The notes beneath the pieces were generated by a model, which was not told the DNA's origin, ran no database searches, and saw only the letters and a program-made list of their open reading frames with translations. From Bradyrhizobium ivorense (GTDB lineage Bacteria; Pseudomonadota; Alphaproteobacteria; Rhizobiales; Xanthobacteraceae), in assembly GCF_900696085.1 (NCBI RefSeq), contig NZ_CAADFC020000004.1, forward strand, positions 496,001 to 560,000: a stretch of 64,000 nucleotides of DNA. The letters are read 5' to 3'. This document shows positions 44,097-53,799 of the stretch, piece by piece (position 1 is the first letter of the stretch; each line of letters begins with the position of its first letter). A program made the translations under genes and the position numbers.

Positions 44097-44636
44097 ATGA
44101 CAGAAAGACGTGATCATCTGCTCTCTAGCGTGCACGTGCAGCGCGCCGCCGGCGACCCGCGGCGGGGCTGGCTTTCGGCCGGCGGCTGGACCGTGCCGGT
44201 GGCGCTCGGGCGCGGCGGCATCCTCGCCAACAAGCGCGAAGGCGACGGCGGTACGCCGCGCGGCATCTACCATCCGCTGCGTCTGTGGTGGCGTGCCGAC
44301 CGTCACCAGCGGCCCAAAACCTTCCTGCCGACGCGGCCGATCCGGCTCGACGACGCCTGGTGCGAGGACCCCGCCGATCGCCACTACAACCAGCCGATCC
44401 GGCTCGGCGCGGAGCAGGCCGGCGACCGCCTGACGCGTGCCGATCACCTCTACGACTTCATCGTCGAGATCGACCACAACGCCGCGCCGCGCGTCGCCGG
44501 CCGCGGCAGCGCCGTGTTCCTGCATCTGGCGCGGCCGAATTTCGCGCCGACCGCGGGCTGCGTCTCGATGACCAAAGCGTCGATGCTGCGCCTGTTGCGG
44601 CGGATGAGCCCGCGGACCAGGATTGTCATCGGGTAA
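44097..44636 (+). CDS. L,D-transpeptidase (YkuD) family protein
   Basis: 179-residue YkuD-domain protein that would form L,D-crosslinks in peptidoglycan or attach proteins to it. The catalytic motif is FLHLARPNFAPTAGCVSM, with His143 and nucleophile Cys155; GGILANKREGDGGTPRGIYHP is the typical first half. No signal peptide is visible at this start. An upstream in-frame ATG at 43998 has a strong AGGAGGTGA site but only 3 bases of spacing and a non-conserved-looking leader, so the true start is open. It is divergent from the CenR-like regulator, a suggestive placement for an envelope enzyme. Confidence 0.85.
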   Translation: MTERRDHLLSSVHVQRAAGDPRRGWLSAGGWTVPVALGRGGILANKREGDGGTPRGIYHPLRLWWRADRHQRPKTFLPTRPIRLDDAWCEDPADRHYNQPIRLGAEQAGDRLTRADHLYDFIVEIDHNAAPRVAGRGSAVFLHLARPNFAPTAGCVSMTKASMLRLLRRMSPRTRIVIG

Positions 44637-44650
44637 ATTGGGAATTCGAA

Positions 44651-45436
44651 ATGCTCGACGACAACCAGATCGCGGCCGCCGCAAAAATCCTCAACGCGCA
44701 CTGGCGCGCGGGCACAAAGCTCGGCGCACTCGACGCGGCGATCCGGCCGCGTGATCGCGCCGAGGGCTATGCGGTGCAGGCGGCGCTGGAAAAAACCTCG
44801 CGCGAAAAGCTGTTCGGCTGGAAGATCGCCGCGACCAGCACGGCCGGGCAGAAGCACATCAATGTCGCGGGACCGCTGGCCGGGCGCATTCTTGCCGAAA
44901 CCGTGATCGCTGATGGCGGCACTGCCTCGATGGCCGGCAACGAGATGCGTGTCGGCGAGCCGGAATTCTGCTTCCGCATGGCGCGCGACCTACCGCCGCG
45001 CGCGACACCCTACAGCGTGCAGGAGGTGCTCGACGCCGTCGCCACGCTGCATCCGGCGATCGAGATCCCGGACTCGCGCTTCGCCGACTTCACCGCCGCA
45101 GGCGAAGCGCAGCTGATCGCCGACAATGCCTGCGCGCATCTGTTCGTGCTTGGGCCCGCGACATCCGCCGACTGGCGCGCCATGGATCTGGTCGAGGAGC
45201 GCCCGACGATCACGCTGCGCGGCGAGCGCACTATCGGCCATGGCAAGAACGTGCTCGGTGATCCCCGTGTCGCACTCGCCTGGTGCGCCAATGAGCTGCG
45301 CGGCCTCGGCCTCACGCTGCGCGCCGGCGAGGTCGTCACCACAGGCACCTGCCACCCGCCGCTGCCAATCGCGGCGGGCGACACGTTCGCCGTGGATTTC
45401 GGCGTGCTCGGCAAGGTGTCGGTGAAGTTCGGATAA
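44651..45436 (+). CDS. 2-keto-4-pentenoate hydratase-like protein (FAH superfamily)
   Basis: 261-residue protein similar to MhpD/HpaH-type hydratases of aromatic meta-cleavage routes. The core has FGWKIAATSTAGQ, NEMRVGEPEFCFRMARDLP with the metal-binding glutamates, HPAIEIPDSRF, IADNACAHLFVLG and AGEVVTTGTCHPPLPIAAGD. The start at 44651 lies 14 bp after the transpeptidase stop, so they may share a transcript. No other aromatic-degradation genes are nearby, so the in vivo substrate is unknown. Confidence 0.88.
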   Translation: MLDDNQIAAAAKILNAHWRAGTKLGALDAAIRPRDRAEGYAVQAALEKTSREKLFGWKIAATSTAGQKHINVAGPLAGRILAETVIADGGTASMAGNEMRVGEPEFCFRMARDLPPRATPYSVQEVLDAVATLHPAIEIPDSRFADFTAAGEAQLIADNACAHLFVLGPATSADWRAMDLVEERPTITLRGERTIGHGKNVLGDPRVALAWCANELRGLGLTLRAGEVVTTGTCHPPLPIAAGDTFAVDFGVLGKVSVKFG

Positions 45437-45455
45437 GACGACAACCAAACCAACA

Positions 45456-45586
45456 CCGTCATCCTGAGGTGCGAGCCTTGCAGCGCAATTGCGCTGCTGG
45501 GCGAGCCTCGAAGGATGAATCGGCCCGGCTGGTGGCCGTCGATCCTTCGAGGCTCGCCGAAGAGGCTCGCACCTCAGGATGACGGG
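45456..45586. repeat. Palindromic repeat family A, copy 3
   Basis: CCGTCATCCTGAGGTGCGAG ... CTCGCACCTCAGGATGACGG, with an extra GCAGCGCAATTGCGCTGC palindrome (45479-45496) in the left arm. It lies between the convergent hydratase and YggS-family genes. Confidence 0.88.
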
Positions 45587-45618
45587 ACGAATAGCGGTGC
45601 ATGAGCCAGGAATAACGG

Positions 45619-46323
45619 CTAAGCGTGCGGCGCCGTCCGCGTGCCGAAGATCGCCGAGCCGACGCGCACATGCGTCGCGCCCATCTGGATCGCGGTGGCG
45701 AAATCCGCGCTCATGCCCATCGACAGATTCTTCAAGCCGTTGCGCGCGGCAATTTTTGCGCAGAGTGCGAAATGCGGGGCCGGGGCCTGGTCGACCGGCG
45801 GGATGCACATCAGTCCGGAAATCGCGAGGCCATACTTCTCGCGACACGCCGCGATGAAGGTATCGGCGTCCTGCGGTGCGACGCCGGCCTTCTGCGGCTC
45901 CTCGCCGGTGTTGATCTGGACGAACAATTCCGGCTGCTTGCCCTGAGATTTGATTTCCTTGGCTAACGCTTCGCAAATGCTGGCGCGGTCGACCGAATGG
46001 ATCGCGTCGAACAGCGCCACCGCCTCTTTCGCCTTGTTCGATTGCAGCGGCCCGATCAGGTGCAGCTTCAAGCCGGGATGATCCTGCGTTAACGCCGGCC
46101 ATTTGCCCTTGGCCTCCTGCACGCGATTTTCGCCGAATACGCGCTGTCCGGCGCCGATTATCGGCAAAATTGCATCGGCGGCGAAGGTCTTCGACACCGC
46201 GATCAGCGTCACCGATGCGGGGTCGCGCCGCGCTTCCTTGCAGGCGCGCGCGATCTCCTGCGCCACGGCGGCGAGGCCGTGTGGTGAATCAGCCGATAAC
46301 GGCGTGGTTTGGCTTTGCGTCAT
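45619..46323 (-). CDS. YggS/PLPBP-family pyridoxal phosphate homeostasis protein
   Basis: 234-residue single-domain PLP-binding TIM barrel, no known enzyme activity, involved in B6 and amino/keto-acid balance. PLP-lysine K45 is in LIAVSKTF; GQRVFGENRVQEAKGKW, LHLIGPLQSNKAKEAV, VQINTGEEPQKAG, LSMGMSADF and VRVGSAIFGTR are all family hallmarks. Normal length and start. It is divergent from the GGDEF protein gene. Confidence 0.95.
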   Translation of the reverse strand: MTQSQTTPLSADSPHGLAAVAQEIARACKEARRDPASVTLIAVSKTFAADAILPIIGAGQRVFGENRVQEAKGKWPALTQDHPGLKLHLIGPLQSNKAKEAVALFDAIHSVDRASICEALAKEIKSQGKQPELFVQINTGEEPQKAGVAPQDADTFIAACREKYGLAISGLMCIPPVDQAPAPHFALCAKIAARNGLKNLSMGMSADFATAIQMGATHVRVGSAIFGTRTAPHA

Positions 46324-46432
46324 GCTTGTGCCGTTCTCTGACAGATGGTGGGCTTGGGTCGAATTTTACCAAATTCGGGAAAGGCTTTTTGAAGCCCTTC
46401 ATTCTACCTTGGCGCACGGGGCAAGGACGAGA

Positions 46433-48124
46433 ATGTCGGGCGTAACTTTCAACCGCAACCGGGTCAAACTCAAGAAGCTTCTGGGCATTCGTGCCCGGCT
46501 GGCCCTGCTTGCCGTGATGCTGGTCGCGCCGCTGATGCTCGACCGCGTCCGCACGCTGGAGAATTCCCGCGCCACGCAGATCGCGCAGGCCGCGGATGGT
46601 TACGCCAATCTGACCCGCCACGCCGCCGAAACCCAGCGCGAGGTGGTGTCGTCGGTCGAAACCATGCTGAAATCGGCCGCCTATATCCGGGCTTCCGGCG
46701 GAGTCGCGCGGAGCTGCGAGCTGCTGCGCGCCAGCCTGCCGACGGTTCTGCCGTGGATCCGCAGCATCATGTTCGTGTCGCGGGATGGGCTGGTGCAATG
46801 TTCCACCCTCAACGTTCAGGTCGGGCTCGACCTCAGCGACCGCGACTATTTCAAGAAGGCGCAGGACACCCGCGGCTTCGTCTTCAGCGACTATCTGTTC
46901 GGCAAGACCAACGGCCGTCCGATGATGATGGCGGCCTATCCGGTCGCTGCGATCAATCCGGAACAGGACGCCGTGGTCGTCGCCGGCATCAACATCGACT
47001 GGCTGTCGCAGATCATGGGCAATCTCGGCGGCCAGCCGGGGATGTCGGCGGTGCTGGTCGACAGTACCGGCGTCGTGATCGCCGCGCCAAAGGACCATGC
47101 GAGCCTGATCGGCCACTCGCTCGATACCATCCCGCTGATGGCGGCGATCGCGGAGAAGGCGTTGAGCTACGACGAGCCGTCGGGCTCGGTGTCGTTCACG
47201 GCGGCCGACGGCGCGCAGCGCACGCTGAGCTTTGCCCGTATCGCCGGCACGCAATCGCGGCTGATCGTCAGCATGGACGAAGCCAAGGTGACGGCGGCGA
47301 TCAACCGCGAGATCCGCACCGCCTATCTGCAGCTCGGCTTCGTCTGCCTGTTCGTGTTGCTGGGCGCCCTCGTCGGCGCCGAGCGGCTGGTGATCCATCC
47401 GATCGGTCTGATGACCGGCATGGCGCGCCGCTTCGGCGAGGGCGACTGGTCGGCGCGTGTCGCCAAGCAGAAACTGCCCGCGGAATTCGTGCCGCTGGCG
47501 CGCGCCTTCAACGCGATGGCGGCGCAGCTCAGCCAGCGCGAGCGCGAGCTCGTCGCCTCCAACGACCGTCTCACCGTGATGGCCTCGATCGATGCGCTGT
47601 CCGGCCTTGCCAATCGCCGCGGCTTCCAGAGCCGGCTCGATTTCGAGTGGATGAAGGCGCAGCAATATGACTGCGCACTGTCGCTGCTGATGATCGATGT
47701 CGATCACTTCAAGCTCTACAACGACACCTATGGCCATCCCGAAGGCGACGCCTGCCTGACCCGGATCGGCGCAACGCTGGCCGGCATCGCCGCCGACACC
47801 ATGGGCTTTGCCGGTCGCTACGGCGGCGAGGAATTCTGTCTGCTGCTGCCCAACACCGATGCGCCGCATGCGCTCGCGATCGGCGAGACCGTGCGCACCG
47901 CCATCCTCGGCCTCGCCGTGCCCCATTGCACCTCCGGCCACGGCATCGTCACCGTCAGCGTCGGCGTCGCCAGCACCAGGCCGAACGACGTCCACACCCC
48001 CGGCGACCTGATCGAAGCGGCGGACGCCGCGCTCTATGCCGCCAAGCGCGGCGGGCGGAATGCGGTGGTCGAGCACGGATTTGTGCAGCGGCTCGACGAA
48101 GCTGGGATGGCGCTGGCGAGCTAG
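46433..48124 (+). CDS. Cache-HAMP-GGDEF diguanylate cyclase
   Basis: 563-residue membrane sensor. Helix 1 (about 20-37) and helix 2 (about 290-315) flank a periplasmic dCache-like domain with GLDLSDRDYFKKAQDTRGFVFSDY. HAMP (IHPIGLMTGMARRFGEGDW) leads into the GGDEF domain: DALSGLANRRG, DHFKLYNDTYGHPEGD and active-site GGEEF (464-468). It should make c-di-GMP in response to an extracellular signal. The start was set at ATG 46433, after AAGGACGAGA; the longer open frame overlaps yggS on the other strand and is not protein-like. Confidence 0.93.
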   Translation: MSGVTFNRNRVKLKKLLGIRARLALLAVMLVAPLMLDRVRTLENSRATQIAQAADGYANLTRHAAETQREVVSSVETMLKSAAYIRASGGVARSCELLRASLPTVLPWIRSIMFVSRDGLVQCSTLNVQVGLDLSDRDYFKKAQDTRGFVFSDYLFGKTNGRPMMMAAYPVAAINPEQDAVVVAGINIDWLSQIMGNLGGQPGMSAVLVDSTGVVIAAPKDHASLIGHSLDTIPLMAAIAEKALSYDEPSGSVSFTAADGAQRTLSFARIAGTQSRLIVSMDEAKVTAAINREIRTAYLQLGFVCLFVLLGALVGAERLVIHPIGLMTGMARRFGEGDWSARVAKQKLPAEFVPLARAFNAMAAQLSQRERELVASNDRLTVMASIDALSGLANRRGFQSRLDFEWMKAQQYDCALSLLMIDVDHFKLYNDTYGHPEGDACLTRIGATLAGIAADTMGFAGRYGGEEFCLLLPNTDAPHALAIGETVRTAILGLAVPHCTSGHGIVTVSVGVASTRPNDVHTPGDLIEAADAALYAAKRGGRNAVVEHGFVQRLDEAGMALAS

Positions 48125-48139
48125 CGGCTTCTGTTCTCG

Positions 48140-48170
48140 CCGTCGTCCTGGCTTTTCGCCAGGACGACGG
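48140..48170. repeat. Perfect 13-bp hairpin between the GGDEF gene and leuS
   Basis: CCGTCGTCCTGGC (48140-48152), TTTTC loop, GCCAGGACGACGG (48158-48170). It lies 16 bp after the GGDEF stop. With no T-run after it this is not a classic terminator, but the stem is strong. The rest of the gap to leuS holds nothing I can name. Confidence 0.75.
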
Positions 48171-48350
48171 TGAGGGTGGTTCCGAGCGCCCGACGGGCGT
48201 CTCCGGGCCGCCCTGCGGCGGCGGCAGGGCCGCTACGCCCGTGGGTGCGGCCTTTGGGCCCCCCAAACCGTTGACCCCATGGGCGTTTTCATGGCCTAGT
48301 CCGCCGTCCTTTGCCCGGACCAGAAAACCACCCAAAAGCTCTGCGATTTC

Positions 48351-50975
48351 ATGACCTCCGAACGCTACAACGCCCGTGAATCCGAACCCCGCTGGCAACG
48401 CCTGTGGGATGACAAGGCGATCTTCGCCTCCAAGAACGACGACACGCGGCCGAAATACTACGTGCTCGAGATGTTTCCCTATCCGTCCGGGCGCATCCAT
48501 ATCGGGCATGTCCGCAACTACACGCTGGGCGACGTGCTGGCGCGCTACATGCGGGCCAAGGGTTTCAACGTGCTGCACCCGATGGGCTGGGACGCATTCG
48601 GCCTGCCGGCGGAGAACGCCGCGATCGAGCGCAAGGTGGCGCCGAAGGCCTGGACCTACGACAACATCGCCGCGATGAAGAAGCAGCTCCGGTCGATCGG
48701 GCTGTCGCTCGACTGGTCACGCGAATTCGCGACCTGCGACCCGAGCTACTACAAGCATCAGCAGAAGATGTTTCTGGACATGCTGCGCGCCGGCCTCGCC
48801 GAGCGCGAGAAGCGCAAGCTGAACTGGGACCCGGTCGACATGACCGTGCTCGCCAACGAGCAGGTGATCGACGGCCGCGGCTGGCGCTCGGGCGCCGTTG
48901 TCGAACAACGCGAAATGAGCCAGTGGGTCTTCAAGATCACGAAGTACTCGCAGGAGCTCTTGGACGCGCTCGACGGGCTGGACCGCTGGCCCGACAAGGT
49001 GCGGCTGATGCAGCGCAACTGGATCGGCCGCTCGGAGGGCCTCTTGATCCGCTTCGCGCTGGATCCGGCGACGACGCCGGACGGCGAGAGCGAGCTGAAA
49101 ATCTTCACGACGCGGCCGGACACGCTGTTCGGCGCAAAGTTCATGGCGATCTCGGCGGATCATCCGCTGGCGCAGGCGGCTGCCGCGAAGAACCCTGATC
49201 TTGCCGAGTTCATCGCCGACATCAAGAAGATCGGCACCGCGCAGGAGATTATCGACACCGCCGAGAAGCAGGGCTTTGATACCGGCATCAAGGCGGTGCA
49301 TCCGTTCGATCCGAACTGGAAGCTGCCGGTCTATGTCGCGAACTTCGTGCTGATCGAATACGGCACCGGTGCGATCTTCGGCTGCCCGGCGCACGACCAG
49401 CGCGACCTCGATTTCGTCAACAAGTACAATCTCGGCAACACGCCCGTCGTGTGTCCTGAAGGCCAGGACCCGAAGACGTTTGTCATCACCGACACCGCCT
49501 ATGACGGCGATGGCCGCATCATCAATTCGCGCTTCCTTGACGGCATGACCATCGAGCAGGCCAAGGAAGAAGTCGCCAAACGTCTCGAGAGCGAGGTGCG
49601 CGGCAATGCCCCGGTCGGCGAGCGTCAGGTGAATTTCCGCCTGCGCGACTGGGGCATTTCGCGCCAGCGCTATTGGGGCTGCCCGATTCCGGTGATCCAC
49701 TGTCCGAAGTGCGACGTGGTGCCGGTGCCCGACGCCGACCTGCCCGTGGTGCTGCCGGAAGACGTAACCTTCGACAAGCCGGGCAACGCGCTCGACCATC
49801 ATCCGACCTGGAAGCACGTCACCTGTCCGCAATGCGGCGGCAAGGCGGTGCGCGAAACCGACACCATGGACACCTTCGTCGACTCGTCATGGTACTTTGC
49901 GCGCTTCACCGATCCCTGGAACGCAACCGCGCCGACCACGCCCGCGGTCATCAACCGGATGATGCCGGTCGATCAGTATATCGGCGGCGTCGAGCACGCG
50001 ATCCTGCATCTGCTGTACAGCCGCTTCTTCACCCGCGCGATGAAGGCGACCGGCCATGTCGACATGACCGAGCCGTTCGCCGGCATGTTCACCCAGGGCA
50101 TGGTGGTGCACGAGACCTATCAGAAGGCCGACGGCAGCTTCGTCACGCCGGCCGAGGTGAAGATCGAGATCGACGGCAACGGCCGCCGCGCGGTGCTGAT
50201 GGAGACCAGCGAGGAGGTCGAGATCGGCCCGATCGAGAAGATGTCGAAGTCGAAGAAGAACACGGTCGACCCCGACGACATCATCGCGAGCTACGGCGCC
50301 GACGTCGCGCGCTGGTTCATGCTGTCGGACTCGCCGCCGGATCGCGACGTGATCTGGAGCGACGAGCGGGTGCAGGGCGCCTCGCGCTTCGTGCAGCGGC
50401 TGTGGCGGCTGGTCAACGAATCGGCCGAGATTGCCAAGGCGGCGCCAGCGACCCGGCCGGCGACGTTCGGGCCCGAGGCCTTGGCGCTGCGCAAGGCCGC
50501 CCATGGCGCGCTGGACAAGGTGTCCGGCGGCATCGAGCGGCTGCACTTCAACGTCTGCCTCGCCCATATCCGCGAATTCGCCAATGCGCTGGCCGAGGTG
50601 CTGGGCAAAGGCGACAAGCCGGCCCCCGACGTCGCCTGGGCCGTCAAGGAGGCCGCCGTCATCCTCGTTCAACTTTTCTCGCCGATGATGCCGCATCTGG
50701 CCGAAGAGTGCTGGGGCGTTTTGGGCCAGAACGGGCTGGTTTCGGAGGCCGATTGGCCCCAAATCGAACGTGATTTGCTGGTCGAAGACAGCGTGACCCT
50801 GGTCGTCCAGGTCAACGGTAAAAAGCGGGGTGATGTTACCGTGCCACGGGCCGCCCAAAATGCGGATATAGAGGCTGCCGTTTTGGCGCTCGATACGGTA
50901 AAAGTCGCCCTGGGCGGCAAGGCCGTCCGCAAGGTGATCGTAGTGCCCATGAGGATCGTCAATGTTGTCGGCTAG
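48351..50975 (+). CDS. leuS: Leucyl-tRNA synthetase
   Basis: 874-residue class Ia aminoacyl-tRNA synthetase. HIGH motif at 50-53 ([13 protein letters not shown]), CP1 editing domain (about 220-420, with [12 protein letters not shown]), a zinc-type segment (CPKC, CPQC) and KMSKS at 630-634. Normal start and length. Its 3' end overlaps the lptE start by 14 bp, forming the conserved leuS-lptE-holA group. Confidence 0.98.
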   Translation: MTSERYNARESEPRWQRLWDDKAIFASKNDDTRPKYYVLEMFPYPSGRIHIGHVRNYTLGDVLARYMRAKGFNVLHPMGWDAFGLPAENAAIERKVAPKAWTYDNIAAMKKQLRSIGLSLDWSREFATCDPSYYKHQQKMFLDMLRAGLAEREKRKLNWDPVDMTVLANEQVIDGRGWRSGAVVEQREMSQWVFKITKYSQELLDALDGLDRWPDKVRLMQRNWIGRSEGLLIRFALDPATTPDGESELKIFTTRPDTLFGAKFMAISADHPLAQAAAAKNPDLAEFIADIKKIGTAQEIIDTAEKQGFDTGIKAVHPFDPNWKLPVYVANFVLIEYGTGAIFGCPAHDQRDLDFVNKYNLGNTPVVCPEGQDPKTFVITDTAYDGDGRIINSRFLDGMTIEQAKEEVAKRLESEVRGNAPVGERQVNFRLRDWGISRQRYWGCPIPVIHCPKCDVVPVPDADLPVVLPEDVTFDKPGNALDHHPTWKHVTCPQCGGKAVRETDTMDTFVDSSWYFARFTDPWNATAPTTPAVINRMMPVDQYIGGVEHAILHLLYSRFFTRAMKATGHVDMTEPFAGMFTQGMVVHETYQKADGSFVTPAEVKIEIDGNGRRAVLMETSEEVEIGPIEKMSKSKKNTVDPDDIIASYGADVARWFMLSDSPPDRDVIWSDERVQGASRFVQRLWRLVNESAEIAKAAPATRPATFGPEALALRKAAHGALDKVSGGIERLHFNVCLAHIREFANALAEVLGKGDKPAPDVAWAVKEAAVILVQLFSPMMPHLAEECWGVLGQNGLVSEADWPQIERDLLVEDSVTLVVQVNGKKRGDVTVPRAAQNADIEAAVLALDTVKVALGGKAVRKVIVVPMRIVNVVG

Positions 50976-51513
50976 CATCAGGATTGCCGCCCGGCTTGTG
51001 GCCGTGGCCGCCTTGGCCGCGCTGACGGCCGGCTGCTTCCAGCCGATGTATGCCGAGCGCACCGACGGCACCCCCGGCCTGCGCGAGAAGCTGATGGGCA
51101 TCGAGATCCCGCCGGTCGACAAGGCGAACGCCTCGCGCGAGGCGCGGGTCGGCGTCGAGATCCGCAACGCGCTCGCCTTCAAGCTCTACGGCACCGCCAC
51201 CGGCATGCCGCCGACCCACAAGCTGGTGCTGCGGTTCAGCTCCGGCCGCTCCTCGCTGATGGTCGACACCAACACCGGGCTGCCGACCAGCGAGAACTAC
51301 TCGGTCGACGCGCAGTTCAACCTGGTCGAGATCGCGTCGAACAAGTCGGTGATGACCGGCACCACCTTCTCGCGGGTGTCCTATGATCTGCCGGGCTCCT
51401 ACCAGCGCTTCGCCCGCGCCCGCGCTTTCCGCGACGCCGAGGATCGCGCCGCGCAGGAGATCGCTGACAACATCCAGACCCGGCTCGCCTCGTTCTTCGC
51501 CACCGGGACTTGA
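50962..51513 (+). CDS. lptE: LPS-assembly lipoprotein LptE
   Basis: 183-residue outer-membrane lipoprotein that plugs LptD for LPS export. The signal peptide ends in the lipobox LTAG-Cys25 ([12 protein letters not shown]). The mature part follows the LptE pattern ([24 protein letters not shown]). ATG 50962 overlaps the leuS end by 14 bp, so translation is likely coupled. Confidence 0.92.
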   Translation: MLSASIRIAARLVAVAALAALTAGCFQPMYAERTDGTPGLREKLMGIEIPPVDKANASREARVGVEIRNALAFKLYGTATGMPPTHKLVLRFSSGRSSLMVDTNTGLPTSENYSVDAQFNLVEIASNKSVMTGTTFSRVSYDLPGSYQRFARARAFRDAEDRAAQEIADNIQTRLASFFATGT

Positions 51514-51521
51514 CGCGACTC

Positions 51522-51612
51522 CGTCATTCCGGGGCATGCGAAGCATGAACCCGGAATCTGGAGATGATAGCGCGAGATTCCGGGTTCGCGCGTCGCGCGC
51601 CCCGGAATGACG
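51522..51612. repeat. Palindromic repeat family D, copy 2
   Basis: CGTCATTCCGGGGCATGCG at one end and GCGCCCCGGAATGACG at the other, with CCCGGAATCTGGAG and CGAGATTCCGGG in the middle. It fills the gap between lptE and holA inside the leuS-lptE-holA operon. Confidence 0.9.
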
Positions 51613-51625
51613 ATTTTGGGGATAG

Positions 51626-52657
51626 ATGGTCGCGCTGCGCGGAAAAGAGATCGACAGCTACCTCGCCCGGCCCGACGCCGGTCGCCCGATCATCCTGCTC
51701 TACGGACCGGACGCCGGCCTGGTGCGCGAGCGCGCCGACGCGCTGATGGCCTCCGCGGTCGACGATCCCAACGATCCGTTCTCACTGGTCCGGCTCGATG
51801 GCGACGAGCTCGCGGCCGAACCGTCGCGGCTGGTCGATGAAGCGATGACGGTGCCGCTGTTCGGCGGCCGCCGCGCCATCCGCGTCCGCGCCGGCTCGCG
51901 CAATTTTTCGAGCGGCGTCGAGACGCTGACCGAGACGCCCGCTTTGAAGGATTGCCGCATCGTGATTGAGGCCGGCGAGCTGCGCCCGGAATCGCCGCTG
52001 CGCAAGATCTGCGAGCGGGCCAAGAATGCGGTCGCGATCGGCTGCTATCCCGACACCGAGCGCGATCTCACCAAACTGATCGAGGACGAGCTGCGCGTCT
52101 CCAATCTCAGGCTGGCGGCGGACGCGCGCGCGGTGCTGATGTCGCTGCTCGGCGGCGACCGCCAGGCCTCGCGCAACGAGCTGCGCAAGCTCGCGCTGTT
52201 CGCCCACGGCCAAGGCGAGATCACGCTCGACGACGTGATGACCGTGGTCTCCGACGCCTCCGAGCTAAAACTCGATCCGATCGTCGACGGCGCCTTTGCC
52301 GGCAACGCCGCGCTGGTCGAGAGCGAGTTTGCAAAGGCGATGGTCGCCGGCACCTATCCCGGCGTGATCATCTCGGCCGCGCAGCGCCAGGCGGCGTGGC
52401 TGCACAAATCGGCGCTGGCAATTGCCGAAGGCACGCCGGCGTCCGCGGTGCTCGAAGGCAGCTTCCCGCGGCTGCATTTTTCCCGCAAGGCCGCGGTCGA
52501 AATCGCGCTGCGCAATTTCAGCGCGCCGCGTCTGGTGGTCATCATCGATCAGCTTGCGACCGCCGCGCTCGACATGCGCAAGCAGGCCTCGCTCGCCGCC
52601 GTGATCGGACAGCGCGCGCTGCTCTCGATCGCGGCGAACGCGAAGCGGCGGGGATAG
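51626..52657 (+). CDS. holA: DNA polymerase III delta subunit
   Basis: 343-residue delta subunit of the clamp loader, which opens the beta clamp. The N-terminal AAA+-like fold begins RPIILLYGPDAGLVRERADALM; VPLFGGRRAIRVR and the C-terminal collar helices (LDDVMTVVSDASELKLDPIVDGAFAG) are typical. It follows lptE after repeat D; the ATG at 51626 lies 13 bp past that element. It shares the leuS-lptE-holA transcript in most proteobacteria. Confidence 0.93.
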   Translation: MVALRGKEIDSYLARPDAGRPIILLYGPDAGLVRERADALMASAVDDPNDPFSLVRLDGDELAAEPSRLVDEAMTVPLFGGRRAIRVRAGSRNFSSGVETLTETPALKDCRIVIEAGELRPESPLRKICERAKNAVAIGCYPDTERDLTKLIEDELRVSNLRLAADARAVLMSLLGGDRQASRNELRKLALFAHGQGEITLDDVMTVVSDASELKLDPIVDGAFAGNAALVESEFAKAMVAGTYPGVIISAAQRQAAWLHKSALAIAEGTPASAVLEGSFPRLHFSRKAAVEIALRNFSAPRLVVIIDQLATAALDMRKQASLAAVIGQRALLSIAANAKRRG

Positions 52658-52675
52658 AACGCGGTATTGCAGCGC

Positions 52676-52755
52676 CGTCATTGCGAGCGCAGCGAAGCAA
52701 TCCATCGCTCCGCATATGCTGAAGGATGGATTGCTTCGCTTCGCTCGCAATGACG
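52676..52755. repeat. Palindromic repeat family E, copy 1
   Basis: CGTCATTGCGAGCG-AGCGAAG ... CTTCGCTCGCAATGACG, a near-complete hairpin. The second copy is at 55371-55455. It lies between the convergent holA and parB genes. Confidence 0.9.
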
Positions 52756-52773
52756 TGGAGTGAGATCGAAGGG

Positions 52774-53658
52774 CTAACCGCCCTCCAGCCGCCGCACCAC
52801 CTCGTCGAGCTGCTCGAGGTTGCGGTAGCTGATCTGCACGGTGCCGCCGGGATCGCGGTGGCTGACGGTGACGGTGAGGCCGAGCGCATCGCTGACCCGC
52901 TTCTCCAGCGCCAGCGTGTCGGCATCCTTGCTGACTTTGGCCGCGGCTGCGCGCGGCTTCTGCGGCTTGCGCTCCGGCACGCCCTCCTCATGCGCCAGCG
53001 CCTCGGCCTGGCGGACGTTGAGGCCTTCGGCGACGATGCGCTTCGCCGCGGCGAGCGGATCCGGCACGCCGATCAGCGCGCGGGCGTGGCCGGCGGACAG
53101 ATCGCCCTTGGCAATCAGCGCCTGCACCTCGTTCGGCAGCTTGGTCAGCCGCATCATGTTGGCGACATGGCTGCGGCTCTTGCCGACGATCTTTGCGATC
53201 TCTTCCGGGCTGCGTTTGAACTCGTCGGCCAGCGCGTGATAGCCCTGCGCCTCCTCCATCGCGTTGAGATCTTCGCGCTGGACGTTCTCGATGATCATGA
53301 TCTCGAGCGCATCGGAATCGCTGACCTCGACCGGCACGATCGGCACTTCGTGCAGGCCGGCGAGCTGCGAGGCGCGCCAGCGGCGTTCGCCGGCGATGAT
53401 CTCATAGCGGTCCTGCACGCCCTTGATCGCGCGCACCACGATCGGCTGGATCACGCCGCGCTGCTTGATCGAGTCGGCGAGCTCGCCGAGCTCGGTATCG
53501 GCAAAGCTGCGGCGCGGGTTGCGCGGATTGGCCTTCAAAAATTCGATCGGCACCTTGCGCTGATTGCGCGGCCGCTCGACATGCGCCGCCTCGCCGCCGA
53601 CATCTCCGATCAGGCTTGCCAGCCCGCGCCCCAGTCGCGAACGCGCTTCATCGGCCAT
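52774..53658 (-). CDS. parB: Chromosome-partitioning protein ParB
   Basis: 294-residue parS-binding CTPase. The N-terminal ParB/Srx domain has the box II motif GERRWRA (residues 90-96) and ENVQREDLNAMEEA; the helix-turn-helix (SPEEIAKIVGKSRSHVANMMRL) reads parS, and the C-terminal dimer domain ends NLEQLDEVVRRL. ATG 53658 gives the usual start; the longer open frame is translation of the repeat at 53714-53793. Four matching parS sites lie within 4 kb. Confidence 0.97.
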   Translation of the reverse strand: MADEARSRLGRGLASLIGDVGGEAAHVERPRNQRKVPIEFLKANPRNPRRSFADTELGELADSIKQRGVIQPIVVRAIKGVQDRYEIIAGERRWRASQLAGLHEVPIVPVEVSDSDALEIMIIENVQREDLNAMEEAQGYHALADEFKRSPEEIAKIVGKSRSHVANMMRLTKLPNEVQALIAKGDLSAGHARALIGVPDPLAAAKRIVAEGLNVRQAEALAHEEGVPERKPQKPRAAAAKVSKDADTLALEKRVSDALGLTVTVSHRDPGGTVQISYRNLEQLDEVVRRLEGG

Positions 53659-53713
53659 TGTTGCGAGCTCCCTTGGATTCACGCGCAGTACTCCGGACTT
53701 GAATTTCAGAATT

Positions 53714-53793
53714 GTAGGATGGGTCAAGCGCAACGAAACCCATCGCGCTCGTTGCGTGTCGTGATGGGTATCGCCGCGCTCCACCCATCCGAC
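53714..53793. repeat. Palindromic repeat inside the parAB operon
   Basis: GTAGGATGGGT-AAGCGCAACG-AACCCATC at one end and GATGGGT..CGCGCTCCACCCATCCGAC at the other. It fills most of the 141-bp gap between the parA stop and the parB start, longer than is usual for this operon. Confidence 0.8.
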
Positions 53794-53799
53794 GCACCA

